Positions 50,555-58,742 of a stretch of 64,000 nucleotides of DNA are shown one piece after another. Within the stretch, counting starts at the first letter, position 1. The number at the start of each line of letters is the position of its first letter. A program made the translations under genes and the position numbers. The DNA is taken from assembly GCA_016717335.1 (NCBI GenBank), contig JADKFS010000013.1, forward strand, positions 123,444 to 187,443, written 5' to 3'. A model generated the notes under the pieces. The model was not told the origin of the DNA and did no database searches. It saw only the letters and a list, made by a program, of their open reading frames with translations. The DNA is from Candidatus Ribeiella danica (lineage in GTDB: Bacteria > Chloroflexota > Chloroflexia > Chloroflexales > Roseiflexaceae).

Positions 50555-50569
50555 AAAGAAACGAACGAA

Positions 50570-50599
50570 TTGACTCCCCCGGCGCGGCGGCGCTATACT
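50570..50599 (+). promoter_or_regulatory. Sigma70-like promoter of the transglutaminase gene, implying a leaderless transcript
   Basis: TTGACT (50570-50575), an 18-bp spacer and TATACT (50594-50599). The ATG is at 50607, 7 nt after the -10 box, so the transcript would begin at or next to the start codon. No Shine-Dalgarno sequence is visible. Confidence 0.6.
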
Positions 50600-50606
50600 T
50601 AGGGCC

Positions 50607-52847
50607 ATGTTGACGCTCCTAGAGATCCTGGCCCGGCGCTTTCGCCCGCGCATCGGCTGGCTGCTGTTCGTGCCCGCGCTGGCCGCGGCGCTCTGCCCGG
50701 CGATCGCCGCGTCGGACAGCAAGATGGAGCTGCCGGTCGGCATCTTCAGCTGGGCCGGGCTGCTCGGCCTACCGCTCGGGCTCTGGTTCGGGCGCGAGCC
50801 GTCGGCCGGCGACCGTCCGCCATCCCCGCGCCGCGGGCTGCGCCTGGCGCTCTTCGCGCTCCGGCTGCTCCTTCAGCTGGCGATCGTGCTGGGCGTCGGC
50901 GCGCTGCTGCTGGTGGCGGCCGGCCGCGCCCTCCCGCCGTTCGGGCTGGTCGCGCAGGATCTCGCGGCACTGCTCGGCTGGGCCGAGGCCGTGCTGCGGC
51001 GCGCGGCCGGCTGGGGCGCGCTGCCCGAGGGCCGGAGCTGGGGGTACCTCGCCGTCTCGCTGCCACGCTTCTGGCTGGCGCTGCAAGCTGCGCCCAACGC
51101 CGGCGAGCGCGGCGCGCTGCTGCTGGTGTCCGCCGCCGGCGTCGCGACCAGCTGGCTCGGCGCGCTCGCGCTCGGCTGGGCGCTGGCGCGACGACGCAAC
51201 CTGTTCGGCTGGAGCCTGCCACTGCTCGGGGCGATCGCGCTCACGGCGATCCTCAACGCCGGGTCGGGCGCGACCCTGATCATCGGGCTGGCGCTGCTGC
51301 TGCTGCTCACCGTGGCCGCCGGCGTCGCGCGGCGCCAGCTGGCCTGGGAGCGCAGCGGCGCCGACTACTCCGACGAGCTGAGGCTCGACATCCTGAGCTG
51401 GGCCGCCGGGCTGGTGGTCGCGCTGATGTCGATCGCCGCGCTGCTGCCGACCTCGATCAGCAACCCGCTGGCAGACCTGCTCTGGCGCGATGTCGAGCTG
51501 CCGTCGGGCATCGCCGTGCTGGAGCGAAACATCCCGCGGCCCCGGACCGTGCCGAAGGTCGACGTCGGACTCTCGACGCTGCCCTGGCTCGAGCTTGGCC
51601 AGTCGCTCGAGCAGCCGCCGCCGAGCGAGGTGGTCATGCGCGTCCGCCTCGCCGCGCCGCTCGCGCCCTCGCCCTGGCCGCGCTACTGGCGCGCGCGCGT
51701 CTTCAACCTCTACAACGGCCGCCAGTGGTCCACCAACGCGCGCGTCGGCGAGTTTCCATCATCCGCGCCCGCGGCCGACAGCCTGCCCGGCGCGATCGTC
51801 CAGCAGATCGAGGACCTGCGCCGCGACCGCGCGATCGTGGTCGGTCTGCCGGATGTGCTCGCGATCGACATCGGCGTGCGCGCGGAGCGGCTGCCCGACG
51901 GCGCGCTGGCGGCGCTCACCCAGCCGACGGCGCAGAGCCAGCAGCAGAGCTACCGCGTCTTCTCGCGCCCGCAGGAGCTGGCCTCCCCGCCCGCGCCAGA
52001 CGGCCCGCCGCCCGACCTGCAGGGCTACCTCGGCCTGCCCAGAAGCTACTCGCCGCGCGTCAGCGACCTGGCGCGCGTGGTCGTGGGCGCGAGCGCGAAG
52101 CCCTACGACCAGGCGCTGGCGCTCGAGACCTACCTGCGCGCGCTGCCGTACTCCTACGAGGTTCGGCCGATCCCCGGCGGCGGCGACGCGGTCGAGCAGT
52201 TCCTGTTCGACATGCGGCAGGGCTACTGCACCTACTACGCCTCGGCGATGGCGGTGATGGCGCGCACGCTGGGCATCCCCGCGCGCGTGGCGATCGGCTA
52301 CGCGACCGGGGCGTACGACCAGGCCGCCGGCGCCTACCTCATCCATCAGTCCGACGCGCACGCCTGGCCGGAGCTGTATATCGACGGCCGCTGGCTGCCG
52401 TTCGAGCCGACGCCGGTCCGCGCGCTGCCGGCGCGCAACATCCCCGAGGCCGCGCCGCCGATACTGGCGACCGCGCCGGCCGAGCAGCCCTCGCGGCTGA
52501 CCGGGCCGCTGATCTGGGCGGCGGTCCTAGCGATCGTCGCGCTGCTGAGCTATGTTGGCATCCGGCTGGGCCGGCCGCGGCCGGCCGGCGCGCTCGTGAC
52601 ATGGGTGCAGCAGCGCCTGGAGCGCGCCGGCAAGCGCGCGGGCATCGCCTGGCCTGCGGGCGCGACGCTGCACGAGTACGGCCGGCTGCTGCAGCCGCGC
52701 GCAGGCGACGCCGGCGCCGCGCTCGACGAGGTCGTCGACCTGGTCGAGCAGGCGCGCTACAGCGGGCGCCCGCTGCGCGGCGACCAGGAGGGCCGGCTGC
52801 GCGCAGCCGCCGAGCGAGTGCTGGCCCGGCTCGGCAGGCGGCGGTGA
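50607..52847 (+). CDS. TgpA-type transglutaminase-like membrane protein
   Basis: 746 residues. About six N-terminal membrane helices (to ~230), an extracytoplasmic domain, then a transglutaminase core: RQGYCTYYASAMAVMARTLG (catalytic Cys ~535), HQSDAHAWPELYIDGRWLPF (His), and FEPTP at the position of the third catalytic residue. Another membrane helix (LIWAAVLAIVALLSYVGIRL) and a C-terminal cytoplasmic DUF4129-like helical part follow. It forms the usual pair with the DUF58 gene upstream. Likely cell-envelope related; the physiological substrate is unknown. Confidence 0.93.
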   Translation: MLTLLEILARRFRPRIGWLLFVPALAAALCPAIAASDSKMELPVGIFSWAGLLGLPLGLWFGREPSAGDRPPSPRRGLRLALFALRLLLQLAIVLGVGALLLVAAGRALPPFGLVAQDLAALLGWAEAVLRRAAGWGALPEGRSWGYLAVSLPRFWLALQAAPNAGERGALLLVSAAGVATSWLGALALGWALARRRNLFGWSLPLLGAIALTAILNAGSGATLIIGLALLLLLTVAAGVARRQLAWERSGADYSDELRLDILSWAAGLVVALMSIAALLPTSISNPLADLLWRDVELPSGIAVLERNIPRPRTVPKVDVGLSTLPWLELGQSLEQPPPSEVVMRVRLAAPLAPSPWPRYWRARVFNLYNGRQWSTNARVGEFPSSAPAADSLPGAIVQQIEDLRRDRAIVVGLPDVLAIDIGVRAERLPDGALAALTQPTAQSQQQSYRVFSRPQELASPPAPDGPPPDLQGYLGLPRSYSPRVSDLARVVVGASAKPYDQALALETYLRALPYSYEVRPIPGGGDAVEQFLFDMRQGYCTYYASAMAVMARTLGIPARVAIGYATGAYDQAAGAYLIHQSDAHAWPELYIDGRWLPFEPTPVRALPARNIPEAAPPILATAPAEQPSRLTGPLIWAAVLAIVALLSYVGIRLGRPRPAGALVTWVQQRLERAGKRAGIAWPAGATLHEYGRLLQPRAGDAGAALDEVVDLVEQARYSGRPLRGDQEGRLRAAAERVLARLGRRR

Positions 52848-52852
52848 GGCGC

Positions 52853-53032
52853 CGGAGACGGGAGACCGAGGACCAAGGACCGAGGACCAAAGACCAAGGA
52901 CCAAGGACCGAGGACCAAGGACCAAACTGCCTTGTCTCCTTGTCCCCTTGTCTCCTTGTCTCCTTGTCTCCTTGTCTCTCCTACGCCCCAAACCCCAAGC
53001 CCCAAGCCCCAAGTCCCAAGCCCCAAGCCCGC
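52853..53032. repeat. Heptamer/octamer array
   Basis: GGACCGA/GGACCAA heptamers (52860-52925), CTTGTCTC octamers (52930-52980), and CCAAGCC heptamers (52985-53030). No T-run terminator. Confidence 0.9.
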
Positions 53033-53125
53033 AACTTTCCGCGCGCCGCGACGTATCATTGTACGAAGGCACGGCGAACCCAATGAGGCAGAGTGACTAG
53101 CCCGCCGGCCGCGAAGAGGACCGAG

Positions 53126-53548
53126 ATGCAAACACAGTCAGTTGTCATTCAGCGCAGCGACGGGCCGGGGCTGCTGATCCGCGCGCTGTACTTCGTGCTG
53201 ATCGGCTGGTGGTTCAGCGCGATCTGGGCCGTGGTCGCCTGGCTCCTGTGCATCACGATTATCGGGCTGCCGCTCGGCCTGTACATGCTCAACCGCATGC
53301 CGCAGGCCGTGACGCTCAAGCCCTCGCACAGCAACGTCGTGCTGACGCCGTCGGGCCGGCTGGTCCACGTGGACGTGCGGCAGCGGCCGTTCCTGGTGCG
53401 CGCGCTGTACTTCGTGCTGATCGGCTGGTGGCTCAGCGCGATCTGGCTGACAGTCGCGTGGGCGCTGCACGTCTCGATCATCGGGATTGTCATCGGGTTC
53501 TGGATGTTCAACCGCGTGCCTGCGGTGATCACGCTGGCGCGATCGTAG
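53126..53548 (+). CDS. YccF-domain (DUF307) membrane protein
   Basis: 140 residues from ATG 53126 (GAAGAGGA). Two copies of a ~48-residue unit starting LIRALYFVLIGWWFSAIW and LVRALYFVLIGWWLSAIW, each with two membrane helices, ending VIGFWMFNRVPAVITL. This duplication is characteristic of the YccF family. Function unknown. It is followed by a strong terminator. Confidence 0.93.
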   Translation: MQTQSVVIQRSDGPGLLIRALYFVLIGWWFSAIWAVVAWLLCITIIGLPLGLYMLNRMPQAVTLKPSHSNVVLTPSGRLVHVDVRQRPFLVRALYFVLIGWWLSAIWLTVAWALHVSIIGIVIGFWMFNRVPAVITLARS

Positions 53549-53573
53549 CCCTCACGATTTTCCCTCACCCCCT

Positions 53574-53611
53574 GCCCCCGCTCCCACAACAGGAGCGGGG
53601 GCTATCTTTTT
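53574..53611 (+). terminator. Rho-independent terminator after the YccF gene
   Basis: GCCCCCGCTCC (53574-53584) and GGAGCGGGGGC (53592-53602) form a perfect 11-bp stem followed by TATCTTTTT. Confidence 0.85.
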
Positions 53612-53618
53612 GGCAGCA

Positions 53619-53798
53619 GGGGTGGGCGGCCCCGGCCGGAGCTTCGCCCTGGACCCCAATAGGCATATGCCACAAGCAATACAATAGGCATGTGCCACAA
53701 GCAATGCAATTGGTTTGGTACGGCATCATTTGCCGGAGGGGGGCCGGGGGAACCGGCGTGGATTCCCCCGGGGGAGGGGCCGCGGGCGCAATGCCCCA
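53619..53798 (+). repeat. GC-rich interspersed element, copy H (deleted core)
   Basis: GGCCGGAGCTTCGCCCTGGAC, then ATAGGCATATGCCACAAGCAAT and an almost identical ATAGGCATGTGCCACAAGCAAT, then TTTGCCGGAGGGGGGCCGGG. The core is reduced to a duplicated 30-bp piece. It is followed by GTAAGGGCGGCTCGCAAGCC, also found after copy J. Confidence 0.8.
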
Positions 53799-53931
53799 CT
53801 GTAAGGGCGGCTCGCAAGCCGCCCCAACTCGCCTGTCGCATTTTTCCAATATAGATCAACACATATGTGCTATAATTCCAGTGAAGGAATCGGCGCGCCA
53901 GAGCAAAGCCGAGAGTAGAAAAGGAGATCCC

Positions 53932-54369
53932 ATGAGCAGGCAGGCAACCGGCACATATATGGTCATGAGCTGGGACGAGAAGACCTGGGACGGCAGGCCG
54001 TGGAATGAGGTTCCGGGCGCCAAGGTAACGCACTCGATCGTAACGCAGACGTTCGCCGGCGGGATCGAAGGCGAGGCGCTCTGCCAGCAGCTAGTGGCCT
54101 ACAGCGACGACACCTACGCGAGCTTCGTCGGCCTGCACCACGTGACCGGGAGCGTGGGCGGGCGCAGCGGCAGCTTTGTGCTCCAGTCGAGCGGGACGTT
54201 CGCGGACGGCACCACGCGCGTGACATGGTCCGTCGTGCCGGGCTCGGGCACGGACGATCTGGCCGGCCTGAGCGGGCAGGGCAGCTACATCGCCGGCCAG
54301 GAGGATTACCCGAACGTCCCCTACACGCTCGAGTACGAGTTCGAGCAGGAGAACAGCGCGTCGGCGTGA
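53932..54369 (+). CDS. DUF3224 family protein
   Basis: 145 residues from ATG 53932 with AAAAGGAG. The family signatures SHSIVTQTFAGGIEGE-like (here THSIVTQTFAGGIEGEALCQ), FVGLHHVTGSVGGRSGSFVL, and GTTRVTWSVVPGSGTDDLAG are clear. The fold is expected to be an eight-stranded barrel related to allene-oxide cyclase; function unknown. A weak TATAAT (53873-53878) with a CACATATGTG palindrome next to it lies upstream and may be the promoter. Confidence 0.93.
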   Translation: MSRQATGTYMVMSWDEKTWDGRPWNEVPGAKVTHSIVTQTFAGGIEGEALCQQLVAYSDDTYASFVGLHHVTGSVGGRSGSFVLQSSGTFADGTTRVTWSVVPGSGTDDLAGLSGQGSYIAGQEDYPNVPYTLEYEFEQENSASA

Positions 54370-54407
54370 CGCGTGTGGAAGCGCTTGTCCGTGTCGTGGC
54401 CACGGTA

Positions 54408-55349
54408 CTACCTGCCAATAATCTGGCCGGCCTGTGGGGCAAAGGTGCTTCCCTCGGCCTCGAGCGCGATCGGCAGCGCGGCCGCCGTGAGCATGTCGGG
54501 GCCGTCCATAAAGTGGAGGTGCAGGTGCGGCCCCGAGCTGAAGCCGGAGCTGCCTAGCGCGCCGAGCACATGGCCGGCCTCGACGACCTGCTGCTCGCGC
54601 ACGCCGATCGAGCCGCTCTGGAGGTGGCTGAGGCAGGAGTAGACCCCGTCGCCATGGTCGACGACGACGTGGTTGCCCGCCGCGCGCCGCAAATCCTCCA
54701 GGTAGTAGCGCAGGTCGTCGGGGTAGGCGCCGACGTGCGCGCCATCGGGGTAGCCGTCGGCGACGCGCGCGACGCGGCCGGCGGCCGGCGATAGAACGGC
54801 CTGCCCGAAGCCGACGAAGTCCTGCGCGAGCAGCGGATCGGCGAGCGCGCCCGTCAGCAGCCGCAGCCCATTCGGATCGAGCGGCAGCAGATCCCACGCG
54901 AACTGCTGCGAGGGAATCTGCCACGCCGCGCGGTGGGTCTCGCCGACGCGGTGGCCGACCAGCACGAGGATCTGCCCGGCCAGGGGCAGCTGAAACGCCC
55001 GCGCCTGCCGGTATCGCTCGATCGGCCACTGATCGGCGTAGACCTGGCGATTTGTCTGGAGCTCTACGCGCAAGAGGCTATCGTGCCACCCTGGCGGCAG
55101 GACCGCCGAGACGAACGCGCGGCCGGCGGCGGCCTCTTCGGCGCTGATCGCGCGCGTGGCGGCGAGGCGCGCGCGGCCGGCGCCGCGCTCGGCGATGCTC
55201 CACGTGATCCCCGCCATGGAGATGTCGCTCGCCTGCCCGCCCTGCAGGCGAATGAAGCACGAGAACTCCTGGTCGCCGGTTGGCAGCGAGCTGAAGAAGA
55301 GCCGTCGCGGGAGCGTCTCGATCTGCGGCGCCGCCCGCTGCTCGCTCAT
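54408..55349 (-). CDS. M23-family metallopeptidase-like protein
   Basis: 313 residues from ATG 55349, which overlaps the stop of the upstream phosphatase gene (55346-55349). The C-terminal ~160 residues hold an M23 (LytM-type) fold: GQAVLSPAAGRVARVADGYP, NHVVVDHGDGVYSCLSHLQ, VREQQVVEAGHVLGALGSSG and GPHLHLHFMDG (HLHLHF zinc site). The N-terminal ~150 residues are a beta-rich domain without signal peptide. Members lacking a signal peptide may not act on cell-wall peptidoglycan; the usual second His/Asp ligands are represented by GETHRAAWQI and FAWDLLPLD. Confidence 0.8.
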   Translation of the reverse strand: MSEQRAAPQIETLPRRLFFSSLPTGDQEFSCFIRLQGGQASDISMAGITWSIAERGAGRARLAATRAISAEEAAAGRAFVSAVLPPGWHDSLLRVELQTNRQVYADQWPIERYRQARAFQLPLAGQILVLVGHRVGETHRAAWQIPSQQFAWDLLPLDPNGLRLLTGALADPLLAQDFVGFGQAVLSPAAGRVARVADGYPDGAHVGAYPDDLRYYLEDLRRAAGNHVVVDHGDGVYSCLSHLQSGSIGVREQQVVEAGHVLGALGSSGFSSGPHLHLHFMDGPDMLTAAALPIALEAEGSTFAPQAGQIIGR

Positions 55350-55960
55350 AGCGCCTCCCCATTCCACTCGACGCAGAGCAGTCCTTCCGGCCGCAGCTCC
55401 GCGACGACGAGCGCCGTGTAGTCGAAGCCCCGGTGCTCGTCGATAAACGCCGTGTCGACGTTCTTCAGCACCACCGGCAGCATCATCCAGTACAGCCCGC
55501 CGTGCGCGACGCACAGCAGATTCGCGTCCGCGTGCCCATGCTTCTGGATAAGATCGTCGACAAAGGGAACAAAGCGGTTTTGGACCTCGTGGAACGTCTC
55601 GCCGCCCTCGATCCGTCGGTCCCAGCGCCGATGGATCGCCCAGTCGTCGAAGAGCTCCTGCCAGATCTGCCAGGCCTGCTCGTCCGCGCGGCCCTCCAGG
55701 TTGCCCACGTCATACTCGCGCAGCGCCTCGGCTACCTCATAGTCGACGCCGAGCTGATTCGCGACGATGACGGTCGTTTCGATCGCGCGCAGCACCGGGC
55801 TCGAATAGATCTGCGAGATCGACCGGCCCTCAAGCCTGCGCACGAGATCGGCAGCCTGCGCGCGACCGGTCTGCGTCAGCGGATGCTTGAGCCCGCGCGT
55901 CGACATCTCGCGCAGCGTATTGGCCTGGCTCTGGCCATGCCGGGCAAAGTAGATTCGCAT
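55346..55960 (-). CDS. Histidine phosphatase (phosphoglycerate-mutase-like)
   Basis: 204 residues from ATG 55960. FARHGQSQANT carries the phospho-His RHG motif; YSSPVLRAIETTVIVA and VAHGGLYWMM (second catalytic His) complete the site. It is a phosphatase rather than a glycolytic mutase by length and spacing. Translationally coupled to the M23-like gene (ATGA). Substrate unknown. Confidence 0.92.
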   Translation of the reverse strand: MRIYFARHGQSQANTLREMSTRGLKHPLTQTGRAQAADLVRRLEGRSISQIYSSPVLRAIETTVIVANQLGVDYEVAEALREYDVGNLEGRADEQAWQIWQELFDDWAIHRRWDRRIEGGETFHEVQNRFVPFVDDLIQKHGHADANLLCVAHGGLYWMMLPVVLKNVDTAFIDEHRGFDYTALVVAELRPEGLLCVEWNGEAL

Positions 55961-56199
55961 AGTCGCTAAGAAGCTCCTTCAGGTAGCTACGCTATTGTTT
56001 CGCTCTACGGAAACCCGCTGCCTGTGCTTCCGCTGATTCGTTGACGTGGAAGATCTTGGGCATACTGATTACCCTAGGACATAGGTACTGATAATCTTAC
56101 TAAAGGTGACAATGTCGAAACCGCCGCGAATCTCAAAACGGATTTTTCCAATCGCGCTGAAAGATAGCTCTATCGCCAACCAGGGATGCACTATTCTAT
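55961..56199. other. Gene-free stretch upstream of the phosphatase gene
   Basis: 239 bp of unusually AT-rich sequence for this window (for example GATTACCCTAGGACATAGGT near 56068). It holds a possible ATG-started reading frame at 56112 that runs into repeat copy I, which I do not accept as a gene. Nothing else supported. Confidence 0.5.
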
Positions 56200-56580
56200 C
56201 ATGCGCCAGCGCAGTGGATGCCTGGCACCATTCCGATCGGACATGTTGTCTTCCGCCCCGCCTGGATTCAGCTAGGCATGCACGCCAAGCATCGCAACAG
56301 AGACAGGATTATTTTGGGGTCCAGGGGCGCAAGCCCCGGCCGGGGGGCGGCGGGGGTGGCGGCCCACCCCCGCCCGCGGGGGCACGGGGGGCGCGCAGCC
56401 CCCCGCACACGCTGAAGGTGCGCCACGCGCAGGGGCACGGGGGGCGCGCAGCCCCCGCACAACCGAGTGGGGGCACGGGGGCGCGCAGCCCCCCGGACAC
56501 GCTTGTGGGCGCGAGACACCCGCGGGGGCAGGGGGCGCGCAGCCCCCGCAAGCCACTCGGGGCGCGCAGCCCCCGCAAGA
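56200..56580 (-). repeat. GC-rich interspersed element, copy I (multiplied 5' module)
   Basis: Inverted. Core GGATTCAGCTAGGCATGCAC, TTTGGGGTCCAGGGGCGCAA, then GGCGGGGGTGGCGGCCCACC and four or five repeats of the GGGGGCGCGCAGCCCCC palindrome separated by short spacers. The 3' block (TTTGCCGG) is absent. Confidence 0.8.
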
Positions 56581-56584
56581 AGAG

Positions 56585-56614
56585 TTGGACAGCCCCCAGG
56601 CGCTAGACTATAAT
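56585..56614 (+). promoter_or_regulatory. Sigma70-like promoter of aspS
   Basis: TTGGAC (56585-56590), an 18-bp spacer and TATAAT (56609-56614), about 125 bp before the ATG. Confidence 0.65.
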
Positions 56615-56739
56615 ACGACGATTCAATAGCCTTCGACGACGAGCGGCGATCGCAGCGGCAGCACCGGCGGCCGGCGCTGATCGCCCGTCGCTCGTCGCTC
56701 GCCATTCGTCGTTCATCCTAATCAAGAGGAGCCAACCCA

Positions 56740-58581
56740 ATGTATCGTACCCACACGTGCGGCGAGCTGCGGCCCGAGCACGCCGGCCAGGAGACCGTGC
56801 TGGCCGGCTGGGTCCACCGCCGCCGTGATCACGGCCCGCTGATCTTCATCGATCTGCGTGACCGCTACGGGCTCACGCAGGTGGTCTTCGACTCGGCCAC
56901 CGCGCCCGAGGCCCACGCCGTGGCGAGCCAGGCCCGCTCCGAGTTCGTCCTGCAGGTGCGCGGCCTGGTCGGCAAGCGCCCGGACGAGGCGATCAACCCC
57001 GATCTGCCGACCGGCGCGGTCGAGGTCCGCGCGGGGGTCGCCACGATCCTCAACCCCTCCAAGACCCCGCCGATCTATATCAGCAAGGACGGCGGCGAGG
57101 ACGAGATGCTGCGGCTGAAGTACCGCTACCTCGACCTGCGCCGCGAGCGGATGCAGAAGAACCTGATCCTGCGCCACCGGCTCATCAAGTTCATCCGCGA
57201 CTTCCTCGACCGTGAGGGGTTCATCGAGATCGAGACGCCGATCCTGATCAAGTCGACGCCCGAGGGCGCGCGCGACTATCTGGTGCCCAGCCGCGTGCAC
57301 CCCGGCGAGTTCTACGCCCTGCCGCAGTCGCCCCAGCAGCTCAAGCAGCTGCTGATGGTCGCCGGCTACGACCGCTACTTCCAGATCGCGCGCTGCTTCC
57401 GCGACGAGGACCTGCGCGCCGACCGCCAGCCCGAGTTCACCCAGCTCGACATGGAGCTGAGCTTCGTCGACCAGGAGGACATCCTGAAGCTGATCGAGCG
57501 GCTGTTCATCGAGCTCGCGAACGAGGTCACGCCGCACAAGCGGCTGGTCACGCCGTTCCCGCGGCTGACCTACGCCGAGGCGATCGATCGCTACGGCTCC
57601 GACAAGCCCGACCTGCGCTACGGGCTGGAGCTGGTCGACCTCCGCGATGCGCTCGCGAGCAGCCAGTTCGCGGTGTTCCGCAACGCGCTCGATAGCGGCG
57701 GCCAGGTCAAGGGCATCCGCGTGCCGGGCATCGGCGGCTACTCGCGCAAACAGATCGACGAGGTGGTCGAGCTGGCCAAGCAGAACGGCGCCAAGGGCCT
57801 GCTGTGGGCCTCGCTCCAGCACGGCGCCGCGACCGAGAACGTCCGGTCGAGCTTCGGCAAGCAGGTGACCGAGGCCGAGATGGCCGCGATCGTCGAGCGG
57901 CTCGGCGGCCAGTACGACGACATGCTGCTGATCGTCGCCGACGCGCCCAGGGTCGTCGCTGCCGTGCTCGACAAGCTGCGGCGCGAGTTTGCGGCGCGGC
58001 TCAAGCTGGCCGACCCCGACCTGCTGTCGTTCGCGTGGGTGCTCGACTTCCCGCTGGTCGAGTGGAACGACGACGAGCAGCGCTGGGACGCCGTCCACCA
58101 CCCGTTCACCGCGCCCAACGACGAGGACCTGCCGCTGATGGACAGCGACCCCGGCAAGGTCCGCGCGAAGGCCTACGACATCATCTTGAACGGCTATGAG
58201 GCCGGCGGCGGCTCGATCCGTATTCACCGCCGCGACGTGCAGCAGAAGCTGTTCGATCTGCTGGGGATCAGCCGCGAGACGGCCCAGTCCCAGTTCGGCC
58301 ACATGCTTGAGGCGTTCGAGTACGGTGCCCCGCCGCACGGCGGGATCGCGCCCGGCATCGACCGGCTGGCGATGCTGCTGTCCGACGAGAGCACCATCCG
58401 CGAGGTCATGGCCTTCCCCAAGACCCAGCAGGCGGTCGACCTGATGACCAGCGCGCCGTCGCCGGTCGACGACCGGCAGCTCAAAGAGCTGCACATCCGA
58501 CTGGCGTCCGAGGCCAAGGCTGCGACGAAAGACCTGCCGCACGGCGTCGACCCGCGCGAGATCGTGCCGAAGGATCGCTAA
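56740..58581 (+). CDS. aspS: Aspartyl-tRNA synthetase
   Basis: 613 residues from ATG 56740 (AGAGGAGCC). Charges tRNA-Asp. OB-fold anticodon domain (AGWVHRRRDHGPLIFIDLRD), class II motif 2-type segment RCFRDEDLRADRQPEFTQLD, bacterial GAD insertion (~290-420), and motif 3 GGIAPGIDRLAMLL. FGHMLEAFEYGAPPHGGIA is the conserved end block. Length and the GAD domain are typical of bacterial AspRS. No co-operonic partner is visible. Confidence 0.98.
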   Translation: MYRTHTCGELRPEHAGQETVLAGWVHRRRDHGPLIFIDLRDRYGLTQVVFDSATAPEAHAVASQARSEFVLQVRGLVGKRPDEAINPDLPTGAVEVRAGVATILNPSKTPPIYISKDGGEDEMLRLKYRYLDLRRERMQKNLILRHRLIKFIRDFLDREGFIEIETPILIKSTPEGARDYLVPSRVHPGEFYALPQSPQQLKQLLMVAGYDRYFQIARCFRDEDLRADRQPEFTQLDMELSFVDQEDILKLIERLFIELANEVTPHKRLVTPFPRLTYAEAIDRYGSDKPDLRYGLELVDLRDALASSQFAVFRNALDSGGQVKGIRVPGIGGYSRKQIDEVVELAKQNGAKGLLWASLQHGAATENVRSSFGKQVTEAEMAAIVERLGGQYDDMLLIVADAPRVVAAVLDKLRREFAARLKLADPDLLSFAWVLDFPLVEWNDDEQRWDAVHHPFTAPNDEDLPLMDSDPGKVRAKAYDIILNGYEAGGGSIRIHRRDVQQKLFDLLGISRETAQSQFGHMLEAFEYGAPPHGGIAPGIDRLAMLLSDESTIREVMAFPKTQQAVDLMTSAPSPVDDRQLKELHIRLASEAKAATKDLPHGVDPREIVPKDR

Positions 58582-58613
58582 GACAAGGTTCTTGCGAGCC
58601 TACAGTTCGGTCC

Positions 58614-58691
58614 GGGGTGTGGGGGCGGCGAAGCCGTCCCCACACCCCACCTGGGAGGTTTGGAGGGGCCGAAGGCCCCTCCAAACCTCCC
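58614..58691. repeat. Two hairpins downstream of aspS
   Basis: A near-perfect 16-bp stem (58614-58629/58633-58648, one G-T) and a perfect 18-bp stem (58653-58670/58674-58691), both with loop GAA. Same style as the central stems of the compound elements, without the C-rich flanks. Terminator function possible. Confidence 0.65.
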
Positions 58692-58742
58692 CAACTGAAA
58701 AGCGGATCGCTGCCAAGCGGAACCTTGCCTAAGGAGCATTGA

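Noticed and set aside
56106..56606. Plus-strand frame starting at 56112 near aspS
   Set aside because: After about 35 residues it is entirely repeat copy I; the start has no ribosome site.
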